DNA of 64,000 nt from an uncultured Mycoplasmatota bacterium (GCA_913057225.1 CAJXNT010000002.1:1-64000), one strand, 5' to 3'; shown: positions 42,494-51,716, counted from the first letter of the stretch. Notes: generated by a model not told the origin, from the sequence alone. A program made the numbers and translations.

Positions 42494-42728
42494 GGGGCTT
42501 TCTCCTTTTGGGTTTGGGCACGGGGTCATAGCCCCCTTTGGATAATGGGTTACACCGGATGATGCGCCAGGCACTTAAGAAAAATGCCACCAGAAAATGT
42601 CTGGTTTCAAAGGCTTCTTTGGCGTAATTAGAACAGGTGGGCGAGTACCGACACGTGGGGGGTCTTCCCTGTGTGTGAGCCTGGTAATCGGTGATCAGTT
42701 TAACGGCCCATTGATTTCTTTTTTTCAT
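42486..42728 (-). CDS. yidD: Membrane protein insertion efficiency factor YidD
   Basis: This 80-residue protein has the YidD pattern [20 protein letters not shown] then YAKEAFETR, and [17 protein letters not shown]. It sits on the inner membrane face and helps YidC/Oxa1-type insertion. The ATG at 42728 is preferred to 42740, because the latter lies inside the -10 element. The gene is coupled to metK. Confidence 0.93.
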   Translation of the reverse strand: MKKRNQWAVKLITDYQAHTQGRPPTCRYSPTCSNYAKEAFETRHFLVAFFLSAWRIIRCNPLSKGGYDPVPKPKRRKPHE

Positions 42729-42735
42729 CGCTATA

Positions 42736-42744
42736 AGCATACCA
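42736..42744 (-). promoter_or_regulatory. Extended -10 promoter of yidD-metK (leaderless)
   Basis: On the minus strand TGGTATGCT ends seven bases before the ATG at 42728, with no ribosome-binding site between them. Confidence 0.6.
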
Positions 42745-42807
42745 AATCTGGGGCTTTCTCACAATACAAAGCGCCTGAATGGATATTCAGTTTTTCCTGA
42801 ATCGCGA

Positions 42808-42836
42808 TAGACAACCCGGTGGGATTTTGCTATTAT
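42808..42836 (+). promoter_or_regulatory. Promoter of the ytxK-ackA unit
   Basis: TAGACA (42808-42813), 17 bases and TATTAT (42831-42836) with a TGC extension. The leader would be only about 10 bases and contains GGCGGTGA before the GTG start. Confidence 0.7.
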
Positions 42837-42852
42837 AAAAGGCGGTGATAAC

Positions 42853-43788
42853 GTGTCAAATAAAGAAAGTTTAAGCGCCATGATCACGTTTTTAGAGACA
42901 GTATACCCCCTATTTTTTGCGAAGACCCAAGAAGGCCTCAGCGCATTGAACGGGGTATTTCATTTTCTACTGGATGATGAACTGCCCAGTGACATGGAGG
43001 GGACCGAACAGTTAAAAAGTGCCAAAGCCGCGATTGCCCAGCGAAATTTTGACACGCAATCAATGCGTAAAGCCTTTCAACTATTCATCTTACAAGCCTT
43101 TAAAGATGACCGCATCGCCAATGCCATCATGACCCCCGATGGCATCGGATACTTCATCACGTATCTCATCGATAAACTTTATAAGACTCCGCCTTTAAAA
43201 GTGCTTGATCCGTTTTGTGGCACCGGGAATCTTCTGGCCACACTCTCCGAAGGACTCCCGGAAACCACCGTCTACAGCGGGATTGAAATTCACGATCAAC
43301 TCGTGGCCCTCGCCCGGAATTATTTGGATGCGCTGGATGTCACGCACACGCTTTACCAACAAGATTCGTTTCAGTTTACGAATCACCGATTCGATCTCAT
43401 CGTGACCGATTTTCCCATCTACAAAAAAGATTCTAAAGCCCCGTATTTGCCCTATTATGGCATCCTTCATCACCTCGACCATTTGGAAGCGAATCAGTTC
43501 ATGATTTGCTTGATTGAAAATGACTTTTTTGACACGGCCGCGGCCGATGAATTTAAAAAGTCTCTGCACGAAAAAGCGCATTTATTTGGCTTGCTGAAAT
43601 TGGATGAATCGTTATTTAAAGCACATCCCAAAAGCATTCTGATTTTACAGAAAAAAGCCCATGCCGACGACCAACTTGACCACTTCTTAGTCGCTGAAAT
43701 CCCCGCCTTTGATGATGCTGAAGCGATGGAAGAAGCCTTGGTGAAATTGAATACATGGTTTAAAGACAGAAAGGACACTCATTCATGA
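42853..43788 (+). CDS. YtxK-like class I methyltransferase family protein
   Basis: The 311-residue protein has an N-terminal helical region and a methyltransferase domain with the SAM loop DPFCGTGNLL. The catalytic NPPY-type motif of N6-adenine methylases is replaced by TDFPIY, so DNA methylation is doubtful. The gene order with ackA is the same as ytxK-ackA in Bacillus. There is no restriction enzyme nearby. Its stop overlaps the ackA ATG. The actual substrate is unknown. Confidence 0.85.
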   Translation: MSNKESLSAMITFLETVYPLFFAKTQEGLSALNGVFHFLLDDELPSDMEGTEQLKSAKAAIAQRNFDTQSMRKAFQLFILQAFKDDRIANAIMTPDGIGYFITYLIDKLYKTPPLKVLDPFCGTGNLLATLSEGLPETTVYSGIEIHDQLVALARNYLDALDVTHTLYQQDSFQFTNHRFDLIVTDFPIYKKDSKAPYLPYYGILHHLDHLEANQFMICLIENDFFDTAAADEFKKSLHEKAHLFGLLKLDESLFKAHPKSILILQKKAHADDQLDHFLVAEIPAFDDAEAMEEALVKLNTWFKDRKDTHS

Positions 43789-44969
43789 TTATCTTAGCCG
43801 TTAACGCCGGAAGTTCCTCACTCAAATTTCAAGTTCTGAAAATGCCCGATGAGACCCTGGTCGCCTCAGGGGTCTGTGAACGCATTGGCCTCGACGATTC
43901 AAACTTTACGCTCAAATATGACGGTCAAAAAAAGACATTTGAAAATCCCTTCCCAACCCATAAAGAAGCGGTGGATTTTTTACTGAAAGCTCTCGTGGAT
44001 GAAGCCATCTTACCGTCGCTCGATGTCATCAAAGGCGTCGGTCACCGGGTGGTTCATGGGGGAGAAGCATTCAAAGATTCCGTGGCCATCGACCAAGCCG
44101 TGAAGGTCGCCATCGATGATGTTTCCGATTTAGCACCCCTGCATAATCCTGCCAACTTAATGGGCATCGAAGCGTTTGAAAAAGCTCTGCCGGGTGTGCC
44201 CCAAGTGGCTGTTTTTGATACCGCATTCCATCAAACCATGCCCAAAGAAGCCTACATGTATGCGACGCCTTATGAGTGGTATGAGAAATACCGCGTTCGC
44301 AAGTATGGGTTCCACGGCACCAGTCACAAATACGTGTCACAGCGGACCGCTGAGATTTTGGGCACCCCGCTTGAATCGACCAAAACCATCGTGCTTCACA
44401 TTGGCAATGGGGCGTCTTTGTGTGCTGTGGATGGGGGAAAAAGCATCGATACGTCGATGGGCTTCACACCGCTTGCGGGCATCAGTATGGGCACGCGCAG
44501 TGGGGACATTGACCCCGCCATCATTGAATACATCGCGATGAAAGAAAATCGGTCCATCCAATCGGTCCTCGCAGATCTCAATAAACGGTCCGGGTATTTA
44601 GGTCTTTCCGATGTATCGAGTGACTCCAGAGATTTATGGGCCGCCTCGGATAAAGGCAACGAAAAAGCGCATCTCGCGATTTTAAAACAAGCAAAAATGA
44701 TTGTCGATTACATCGGTGCGTATGTGCTGGCGATGAATGGCGTGGATGCCATCGTCTTTACCGCAGGCATCGGAGAAAATGCCCCAGAAACACGGGCGCT
44801 CGTCGCTAAACGTCTCGGCTTCTTAGGCACCGAAATTGACGGAAAGAAAAATCAAGTCCGCGGCGAAGAAGCCATCATTTCCAAAGACGGCGCCTCGGTC
44901 AAACTGATGGTCGTCCCCACCAACGAAGAAGTGATGATCGCCAGAGACACATTACGACTCATTGGCTAA
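43785..44969 (+). CDS. ackA: Acetate kinase
   Basis: It interconverts acetate and acetyl phosphate with ATP, the energy-yielding end of mixed-acid fermentation. The start LAVNAGSSSLKFQVL, GHRVVHGGE, the catalytic RKYGFHGTSH and FTAGIGENAP are all present over the normal 394 residues. It implies acetyl-phosphate production by a phosphotransacetylase elsewhere. A strong terminator hairpin follows. Confidence 0.98.
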   Translation: MIILAVNAGSSSLKFQVLKMPDETLVASGVCERIGLDDSNFTLKYDGQKKTFENPFPTHKEAVDFLLKALVDEAILPSLDVIKGVGHRVVHGGEAFKDSVAIDQAVKVAIDDVSDLAPLHNPANLMGIEAFEKALPGVPQVAVFDTAFHQTMPKEAYMYATPYEWYEKYRVRKYGFHGTSHKYVSQRTAEILGTPLESTKTIVLHIGNGASLCAVDGGKSIDTSMGFTPLAGISMGTRSGDIDPAIIEYIAMKENRSIQSVLADLNKRSGYLGLSDVSSDSRDLWAASDKGNEKAHLAILKQAKMIVDYIGAYVLAMNGVDAIVFTAGIGENAPETRALVAKRLGFLGTEIDGKKNQVRGEEAIISKDGASVKLMVVPTNEEVMIARDTLRLIG

Positions 44970-44990
44970 ATAAAAAAAAGAAAAAAACAC

Positions 44991-45025
44991 ACCTCCTCAT
45001 ATGGTTTAGATGAGGAGGTTTTTTT
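44991..45025 (+). terminator. Terminator of ackA, containing the next gene's ribosome-binding site
   Basis: ACCTCCTCAT (44991-45000) pairs with ATGAGGAGGT (45010-45019) around a nine-base loop and is followed by seven T. The AGGAGG in the 3' arm is also the only ribosome-binding site of the gene starting at 45026, eight bases further on. Confidence 0.88.
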
Positions 45026-46282
45026 ATGTTAATTTTGAAATGGATTTTACTGGCAGCGAGTGTGGTGGGACTTGCGAAGACCGATACCACCATCACGTTG
45101 GAAGGCACCCAACTGGATATCACCCGGCAAACCATCGACGGGGTGAATGTTTTACACATTGAAGGCAGTGGCATGTATCAGTTCACCCATACTTTCGGCG
45201 ATGAAAATGTGAAGTATTCGTTCAATCAAGTTACCACATCGGGGCAGGATTTTCTCATTGAGGGCTACATCATTCAGAACTATCAGTATGACCCTTTTTT
45301 CATTGTGATCAATCACGAAGGGGAACTCATTTTGCATGAGCGTTTCAACGATGATTTGGATCAAGATATTCTCGGGGCCTATCCTTTAAATGATGGGTAT
45401 TTGCTGCATATCGGTTCAAGCATTTCCAATGGCCAAGGTGATTTTGAATTTTACAATGATGAGCTTCATATCTTAGGGTCAGAAAGATCCCACCAAGCCT
45501 TTGATGAAAAGATTACGAACATCGAAGCCATCGAGGATGGGTACCGGGTGTATTTTGACTTTAACGATGTCGCCGAGGTGTATGTGAGAAACACTCAAAC
45601 GATGTATCTCGGGTCTAAGTATGAAGGCATTCAAACGGGTGAAACCTACACCGATGAAGTGACGATTCATTTTGCCGGTGAAGCCACACTCAATGGTGAA
45701 CTCATCGAAGGCCCATACACCTTGGTTCATCCGGGAAAGTATACGTTTAAATTCCACGAACATTTAGTCAATTTTAGTCTTGACCCCAAAGTGACAGGGA
45801 TTCAAATGAATGCGATCAAGGCGAGCGATGTGCGGATTGATTACACGTATGGTCAAGGCCGCTTAAACGGAGAACTCTACGCACCGGGGGAAATCATCGA
45901 AGGCCCTGGGGAATATATCTTTGGCATCTATGAGGATAATTACGCGTATGAGATTCCCTTTAAAATCAACGCGCGCATTGATGGGGTGATGCATCTTCAA
46001 ACCTATAATGAACCCATCACGATCACCTACCAAGGTGAAGGGTATCTCAACAATGAATACTTTGAAAGCGGAAGCACGGTGGATGAAGATGGCACCTATA
46101 CGCTCAAAGTATTTGGCGACCATGGATACTTAGAAATGGTGCAATTTAAAATCGAAATGGAAGACACACTCTCTAAAGAAGACTGGATTGAACGGAGTTT
46201 ACTGGGGGGTTCTTTTGTTCTGGCGGGATGGTTTTTTATCCGTGAATTCCGGCGCATGCGTAAGCGCTCAGCCACCCCCTAA
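45026..46282 (+). CDS. Repeat-containing surface protein with C-terminal anchor
   Basis: A signal sequence (residues 1-18) precedes a long extracellular part, then a C-terminal membrane helix (about 390-405) and a basic tail RRMRKRS. The 418-residue protein has three degenerate repeats in its second half, marked by ATLNGELIEGPYTL, GRLNGELYAPGEI and GYLNNEYFESGSTV, each followed by a G.Y.F/L strand, so it probably folds as tandem beta domains. The layout resembles cell-surface anchored proteins of Firmicutes, but no sortase motif is present. The function is unknown. Its ribosome-binding site is buried in the ackA terminator stem. Confidence 0.8.
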   Translation: MLILKWILLAASVVGLAKTDTTITLEGTQLDITRQTIDGVNVLHIEGSGMYQFTHTFGDENVKYSFNQVTTSGQDFLIEGYIIQNYQYDPFFIVINHEGELILHERFNDDLDQDILGAYPLNDGYLLHIGSSISNGQGDFEFYNDELHILGSERSHQAFDEKITNIEAIEDGYRVYFDFNDVAEVYVRNTQTMYLGSKYEGIQTGETYTDEVTIHFAGEATLNGELIEGPYTLVHPGKYTFKFHEHLVNFSLDPKVTGIQMNAIKASDVRIDYTYGQGRLNGELYAPGEIIEGPGEYIFGIYEDNYAYEIPFKINARIDGVMHLQTYNEPITITYQGEGYLNNEYFESGSTVDEDGTYTLKVFGDHGYLEMVQFKIEMEDTLSKEDWIERSLLGGSFVLAGWFFIREFRRMRKRSATP

Positions 46283-46284
46283 TA

Positions 46285-46293
46285 TGATATAAT
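46285..46293 (+). promoter_or_regulatory. Extended -10 promoter of dnaE
   Basis: TGATATAAT lies 19 bases before the GTG at 46313, with AAGGGG between them. Confidence 0.7.
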
Positions 46294-46312
46294 CATCCCA
46301 AAGGGGTGCGCC

Positions 46313-49186
46313 GTGATCAACAGTCTTTATACCCAATCTGTGTACAGTTTTAACGGCAGTGTTTTAAAGCTTGAACGCTTGCTGGAACACGCGCAAAAAA
46401 AAGGAACCTCCGTAGCACTTGCAGACCATCACATGCATGCGGCCGTTCCTTTTTTAAACTTAGCTTGGCGTCATAATTTGACGCCCCTTTTAGGCATCGA
46501 AATCACCCTAGAAACCAGTCAAAATCCAGTCAAAGCTTTGCTCTATGCCCGCGGTGAAAAAGGCTACTATGCCTTATTGAAATGCGAGACAATCTATGCC
46601 TTTAAAGGGCATTTAAGCATGCAAGATTTAAGGCCTTATCAGACGGATGTGTCCCTCATTATTTGGCCTGAACTTTTAGAAGCCGTGGACCTTGAACACA
46701 TTCAGTCAAACTTAGAATGGGTCTATCAAACGCGTGACCTTTCAGTGTCCACCGACCGTGTCTTAAGAGATGAAGAACCGGTCGAACTCGAACGTTTGAT
46801 GAAAGGGATTCTTGACGTGCCATCGGATGATTCTCATTCGCTTAAAGATACCTTTACTCAAGGCGATGAAGTCGATGATTTTATCGCGGTTCACGGCCTT
46901 CATTTCACGCTGAAAAATGCGCAACTTCCAAAGTTTCAAACGCCCGATAACGTGGGAGCGACCGCCTACTTAAAAGCCCTCGCTCAAAAAGGATTGACCC
47001 GGCGTTTGCAACTCAATCCCAAACCTGAAAAACCCTATCTTGAACGCTTAGAAAAAGAACTGAACGTGATTGCATCGCTGCATTACGAAGACTACTTTTT
47101 AATTGTTTGGGACATCATCAAAGAAGCCCGGCGCAGAAAAATTATGGTGGGGCCCGGTCGCGGCAGTGCCCCGGGTAGCTTGGTGGCTTATGCCCTGGGC
47201 ATCACCCATGTTGATCCGATTGAACATGACTTACTCTTTGAACGCTTTTTAAATCAAGCCCGCAAAACGATGCCGGATATTGATCTTGATTTTCCCGACG
47301 ATGAACGCGATCAACTGCTGGCGTATTTGAATGAAGCTTATGGGGCCGATCACGTTGGACTGATTGCCACCTTTGGGACCTTTTTAACCCGCTCGAGTTT
47401 ACGCGATTCTGCCCGCATTTTAAAGGTGGATAAAAAACGGCTCAACCAAATCATGGAAGCGGTGAAATCCTATGACTCTGTGGCGGCCATGATTCAATCC
47501 GATGTCAACGTCAAAGACTGGATGAGCCGCGATGCGGCCACGAAAAAATGGTTGGACTTAGCCGCTTTGCTGGAAGGCTATCCCAAGCACATCGGAACCC
47601 ATGCGGCCGGGGTGATTTTAAGCGACCAACCACTCACCGAATACACCGCATTATCCCCCGGTCTTTCCAACATGAGCCAAACCCAGCTTGAGCAAAAAGT
47701 GTTAGAATCGCTCGACTTACTGAAAATTGATTTACTGGGACTGAGAAATCTATCGCTGATTCGCGACATTTTGAATCAGGTCAATGCGAAATTAAAACGC
47801 CCCCTTGAACTTTCCCGGATTCGGTTAACGGATGCGAAGACCTTTGATGGGTTTAAAACGCAATCGATGAACGGGATTTTTCAAATGGAATCCACGGGCA
47901 TGCGCCGCTTTATCAAACGCATGCAGCCCGACCAATTTGAAGACATTGTCGCGCTCCTTGCCCTGTACCGACCAGGCCCGATGGAATCGATCAATGATTA
48001 TTTAAAAAGACGTCGTAATGAAACAGAAGTCAAAACCATTCATGCGAGCATCGATCCCATTTTAGCGCCGACGTATGGCATCATCATTTACCAAGAACAA
48101 ATCATGCGCATTGCGACGGACTTTGCCGGGTATACGTTGGAAGAAGCGGACCTTTTAAGACGGGCGGTGAGTAAAAAAGATCGCAAGACCCTTGAATTAG
48201 AACGCAGTCGTTTTGTGGAAACCGCCACCACGCATAAACGCGCTGCGTCGCTCGCTGAATCCATCTATGACTTAATCGTCCGCTTTGCCGATTATGGATT
48301 TAACCGGTCCCACTCAGTGGCGTATGCGATGATTGCCTATTGGATGATGTATTTGAAAGCTCACCATCCAGGTGAATTCATTGCGGTGATGATGCGTCAA
48401 GCCATTCACCAAGAAAGCCTCATGCATCAATACATCATGGACGCGAAGATGCACAACCTTGAAGTGGTGAGCCCCAATATTTTGACCTCTCAGATGCACT
48501 TTGTGATTGAATACGAGGCCCTCATTTATCCGCTTTCGGGCATAAAAAATTTGGGCCGAGACACCGTGATAAAACTCATGGACGTACGGGAAAAAGAAGG
48601 CTTTGATTCGTTTTTAGATTTCATCCAGAAAACCCAAGGCATTCTCAATACACGCCAGTGGACCTACCTCATTTATGCGGGGGCTTTGGATGCGTTTGGG
48701 CTCACGCATCAAACGATGATTGAAAACCTCGATGCGCTCAAAACCTTCGCCCAACTCACCGGCGAATCACTCAGCGATTTTAAACTCACCGAACACGAAG
48801 AGTACCCTCCTGAAATATTGGAATCACACGAAAAACTGGCCCTATCGATTAACCTCAAATACCACGTCTATCACCCTTACCTGAAATATCTCAAACACCC
48901 CGATGTGAATACGCTGGATGATGCGTATGACGCGAAAAAGAATGGGCCCATTTTAGCGATGATCACACGCATCAATCCGATCACCACCAAACAAGGGGAG
49001 TCGATGGCGTTTCTCACGCTCAGAGGGAAACATACCGAAGTCGATGCCGTGATATTCCCGGATGCCTTTAAAGGGATTTCCCACCTGCCGAATGAAGGGA
49101 TGGTCATGCTCAATGGTGGCTTCCAAAATCGGCAGAATAAATGGCAATATATCATCACAAAACTTAAAGAAATCCCATCCGAGTGA
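46313..49186 (+). CDS. dnaE: DNA polymerase III subunit alpha, DnaE-type
   Basis: This C-family replicative polymerase has 957 residues, shorter than the usual 1,050-1,160. Its catalytic aspartates are D322, D324 and D326 in MPDIDLDFPDDERD, and GPGRGSAPGSLVAYALG and the helix-hairpin-helix region follow, with an OB fold near the C-terminus. The PHP domain at the start lacks the usual two histidines of the H-x-x-x-H pair (SLYTQSVYSF) and has DHHMHAAV in place of a TDHG-type motif, so its metal site is probably lost. The GTG start has AAGGGG before it. It lies directly before pfkA and pyk, as in Firmicutes. Confidence 0.95.
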   Translation: MINSLYTQSVYSFNGSVLKLERLLEHAQKKGTSVALADHHMHAAVPFLNLAWRHNLTPLLGIEITLETSQNPVKALLYARGEKGYYALLKCETIYAFKGHLSMQDLRPYQTDVSLIIWPELLEAVDLEHIQSNLEWVYQTRDLSVSTDRVLRDEEPVELERLMKGILDVPSDDSHSLKDTFTQGDEVDDFIAVHGLHFTLKNAQLPKFQTPDNVGATAYLKALAQKGLTRRLQLNPKPEKPYLERLEKELNVIASLHYEDYFLIVWDIIKEARRRKIMVGPGRGSAPGSLVAYALGITHVDPIEHDLLFERFLNQARKTMPDIDLDFPDDERDQLLAYLNEAYGADHVGLIATFGTFLTRSSLRDSARILKVDKKRLNQIMEAVKSYDSVAAMIQSDVNVKDWMSRDAATKKWLDLAALLEGYPKHIGTHAAGVILSDQPLTEYTALSPGLSNMSQTQLEQKVLESLDLLKIDLLGLRNLSLIRDILNQVNAKLKRPLELSRIRLTDAKTFDGFKTQSMNGIFQMESTGMRRFIKRMQPDQFEDIVALLALYRPGPMESINDYLKRRRNETEVKTIHASIDPILAPTYGIIIYQEQIMRIATDFAGYTLEEADLLRRAVSKKDRKTLELERSRFVETATTHKRAASLAESIYDLIVRFADYGFNRSHSVAYAMIAYWMMYLKAHHPGEFIAVMMRQAIHQESLMHQYIMDAKMHNLEVVSPNILTSQMHFVIEYEALIYPLSGIKNLGRDTVIKLMDVREKEGFDSFLDFIQKTQGILNTRQWTYLIYAGALDAFGLTHQTMIENLDALKTFAQLTGESLSDFKLTEHEEYPPEILESHEKLALSINLKYHVYHPYLKYLKHPDVNTLDDAYDAKKNGPILAMITRINPITTKQGESMAFLTLRGKHTEVDAVIFPDAFKGISHLPNEGMVMLNGGFQNRQNKWQYIITKLKEIPSE

Positions 49187-49198
49187 GGATGGGATTTG

Positions 49199-49207
49199 TG
49201 CTATAAT
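49199..49207 (+). promoter_or_regulatory. Extended -10 promoter of pfkA-pyk
   Basis: TGCTATAAT lies 19 bases before the TTG at 49226, immediately after the dnaE stop; GAGGTGA follows at 49214-49220. A hairpin (AATCCCATCC/GGATGGGATT, 49171-49196) at the dnaE end lacks a T tract. Confidence 0.75.
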
Positions 49208-49225
49208 ACCCCCGAGGTGAATCGC

Positions 49226-50200
49226 TTGAAAAAAATCGCAGTATTAACGTCCGGAGGCGACGCCCCCGGGATGAATGCGGCCATCCGAACCGTCCTTCGA
49301 AGTGGCCATCATTATGGCATGGAAGTGTACGGAGTCTTTGAAGGATTTAAAGGATTGGTCGAAGGAGATATCAAAGAACTTAAGCGTCACGATGTGTCCC
49401 GCATCATCAATCGTGGAGGGACCATTTTAGCCAGTGCGAGATACCCAGAATTTAAAGAATTAGACGTGCAAAAAAAAGCCCTCAATCGATTGCAAAAACT
49501 CGGCATTGAAGGCCTTGTGGTCATCGGAGGCGACGGGTCGTTTCGCGGCGCGCTCGCCATGCATAGACTCGGCGTCAAAGCGATCGGCATTCCTGGAACC
49601 ATTGACAATGACATCGCTTCGACCGATTATTCCATTGGCTTTTACACGGCCCTTGAAACGGCCACCGATTCGATGGATAAACTGAGAGACACGTCGTTTT
49701 CTCATCACCGCTGCAGTGTGGTCGAAGTGATGGGCCGTCATTGCGGCGATCTGGCCCTTTATGCCGGCATTGCCGTGGGCAGTGAATTTATTATTACGCC
49801 CGAAACCGGCTTTGATTTAGAACGGACGGTGGCGGCGATTCAAGATTCCTACGCCCGAGAGAAACGCCATGCCATTGTCGTGGTCACGGAAAAAATGACC
49901 GATGTCAATGAACTGGCCCGCATCATCGATGCACGCACCGAATATGAAACCCGAGCGACCATCTTAGGGCATGTGCAACGCGGCGGCAGTCCGGTGGCGT
50001 TTGACCGCGTTTTAGCGACGGAACTGTCGGAGCATGCGATTTCTCTTTTAAATGATGATAACGGGGGTTATGTCGTTGGACAACGCGGCATGGAAATCAT
50101 TCACACCCCGATTGAAGATGCCCTCGCCATGGTGAAAGAACCATCCAATAAACGCTATGGGCTGGTGGGTAAATTACGCAATAAGAAGGAGAACGCATGA
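49226..50200 (+). CDS. pfkA: ATP-dependent 6-phosphofructokinase
   Basis: It makes fructose 1,6-bisphosphate, the control step of glycolysis. The start KKIAVLTSGGDAPGMNAAIR, GGDGS for ATP binding, the catalytic PGTIDNDI and VVEVMGRHCGDLAL are complete over 324 residues. The TTG at 49226 is chosen because GAGGTGA is five bases before it and the family starts there. pyk overlaps its stop (ATGA), so both are made together. Confidence 0.97.
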   Translation: MKKIAVLTSGGDAPGMNAAIRTVLRSGHHYGMEVYGVFEGFKGLVEGDIKELKRHDVSRIINRGGTILASARYPEFKELDVQKKALNRLQKLGIEGLVVIGGDGSFRGALAMHRLGVKAIGIPGTIDNDIASTDYSIGFYTALETATDSMDKLRDTSFSHHRCSVVEVMGRHCGDLALYAGIAVGSEFIITPETGFDLERTVAAIQDSYAREKRHAIVVVTEKMTDVNELARIIDARTEYETRATILGHVQRGGSPVAFDRVLATELSEHAISLLNDDNGGYVVGQRGMEIIHTPIEDALAMVKEPSNKRYGLVGKLRNKKENA

Positions 50201-51624
50201 TTCGCAACTTTAATCAAACGAAAATTGTCTGCACGGTGGGCCCTGCCATCGAAGCACCGGCGAAGATGGAAAAAATCATCGAAGCCGGGATGGATGTGAT
50301 GCGGTTTAACTTCTCGCATTCCACGCACGCCGAACACGAGAAACGCTTAAACACGTTAAGAAGTCTCAACGAAAAACTGAGTACGCATGTCGCCGCGTTG
50401 GTGGATACCAAAGGCCCAGAAATCCGTACGCACACCTTTAAAGACGGTGAAGCATCGTTTAAAGTTGGGCAAAAAGTCTACATTCATATGGATGAAATCA
50501 TCGGCGATTCCGAACGGTTTTCAGTGACTTATCCCGCACTCATCAACGATGTGAAAAACGGGGGCATCATCGTCGTCGATGATGGCTATTTATCCTTACA
50601 AGTGCTGTCGGTGGACAAAGCAAACGGTATCATCGAAACCATCTCGCAAAACACGCATAAGATTCGCGATCGCCGGGGTGTAAACGTCCCTGGGATGGAA
50701 CTCAATTTGGCATACATTTCCGAAAAAGATGAATCCGATATTAAATGGGCGTGTGATCATGAGGTCGACTTTTTAGCGGCGTCGTTTGTCCGCCGGGCCG
50801 ATGATGTTCGGATCCTCAAAAACCTCTTAAAAAAATACGGGGGCGACTCGATTCGCATCATTGCGAAGATTGAGAACCAAGAAGGCGTGTCCAACATTGA
50901 TGCCATCATTGAAGAAGCCGATGGGGTGATGATCGCTCGGGGCGATTTAGGGGTTGAAGTTAAACCGGAAGAAGTCCCCGTCATCCAAAAAAGAATCATC
51001 CAAAAAGCCCATCGTGCTGGAAAACTTTCCATCACGGCCACGCAAATGCTTGAAAGCATGCAAGAACATCCCAAACCGACGCGTGCGGAAGTCTCCGATG
51101 TGGCCAATGCCATCTTAGATGGCTCCGATGCCATCATGTTATCGGGGGAAAGCGCGATTGGAAAATACCCAGTGGAAACGGTGCAAATGATGCATCACAT
51201 TGCGACGCGTTTAGAAAAAGAAATCAAACGGGAAGCATTCATCGTCCGGGACCATTCCGATGCCGGGTCCATTCCCATCAATATCGCCACCAGTGTGGCG
51301 TATGCCGTCTTACAAGGGCAAGCGGACTTGGTCATCACCCCGACCATCACCGGAAATACCGCCCGACTGCTTTCGCAAAACCGGCCCAACACCGTCATCT
51401 TAGCGCTGACGAAAGATCCCAAGATTGCCCGCAGCTTGATGCTTTCCCATGGGGTTTATCCGTTAGTCTATGACATTGGCACAGACACCGAAAAATTGAT
51501 CAAAGAATCGGTGGAAATGGTCAAAGAGAAAGGCTTTATCAAACCCGGTGGACGCGTCATTATCACCGGTGGATTCCCCTTAGGATCGGCCACCAACAGC
51601 CTCAGAATTATCGATGTCCATTAA
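50197..51624 (+). CDS. pyk: Pyruvate kinase
   Basis: It makes ATP and pyruvate from phosphoenolpyruvate. Key signatures are KIVCTVGPA, DTKGPEIRTH, IIAKIENQEGV with the active-site lysine, and IMLSGESAIGKYP. At 475 residues it has the catalytic core and allosteric domain but not the extra C-terminal phosphohistidine domain found in Bacillus pyruvate kinase. AAGGAG precedes the ATG. HPr kinase at 15.8 kb links to the same pathway. Confidence 0.97.
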   Translation: MIRNFNQTKIVCTVGPAIEAPAKMEKIIEAGMDVMRFNFSHSTHAEHEKRLNTLRSLNEKLSTHVAALVDTKGPEIRTHTFKDGEASFKVGQKVYIHMDEIIGDSERFSVTYPALINDVKNGGIIVVDDGYLSLQVLSVDKANGIIETISQNTHKIRDRRGVNVPGMELNLAYISEKDESDIKWACDHEVDFLAASFVRRADDVRILKNLLKKYGGDSIRIIAKIENQEGVSNIDAIIEEADGVMIARGDLGVEVKPEEVPVIQKRIIQKAHRAGKLSITATQMLESMQEHPKPTRAEVSDVANAILDGSDAIMLSGESAIGKYPVETVQMMHHIATRLEKEIKREAFIVRDHSDAGSIPINIATSVAYAVLQGQADLVITPTITGNTARLLSQNRPNTVILALTKDPKIARSLMLSHGVYPLVYDIGTDTEKLIKESVEMVKEKGFIKPGGRVIITGGFPLGSATNSLRIIDVH

Positions 51625-51651
51625 GAGCTTACGCCGTAAGCTCTTTTTTTT
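51623..51651 (+). terminator. Intrinsic terminator after pyk
   Basis: AAGAGCTTA-CGCCG-TAAGCTCTT followed by T; it begins at the stop codon. Confidence 0.93.
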
Positions 51652-51683
51652 ACGCATTTATTACATACTGAGGGCATTATGTA

Positions 51684-51716
51684 TGGTAGACTTAAACCCG
51701 ACCGACCGTTCGGTCG
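51684..51716 (+). promoter_or_regulatory. RND operon promoter and TetR-type operator
   Basis: TGGTAGACT (51684-51692) is an extended -10. Directly after it lies the inverted repeat CGACCGA-CCGT-TCGGTCG (51699-51716), covering the transcription start. The TetR protein encoded two genes on (55096) is the likely binder. Confidence 0.75.

Noticed and set aside
42494-42574. Longer N-terminus of metK
   Set aside because: The extension overlaps yidD, lacks a ribosome-binding site and precedes the normal family start at 42493.
42486-42852. SAM riboswitch ahead of metK
   Set aside because: metK is directly coupled to yidD, and the region upstream of yidD is too short and lacks the conserved core of SAM riboswitches.
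42853-43788. A restriction-modification or phage-defence system at the methylase gene
   Set aside because: There is no restriction subunit or specificity gene nearby, the catalytic motif is altered and the gene order is the housekeeping ytxK-ackA pair.
49171-49197. Hairpin at the dnaE end as an intrinsic terminator
   Set aside because: The stem is strong but no T tract follows; the pfkA promoter begins immediately. It may instead affect RNA stability.
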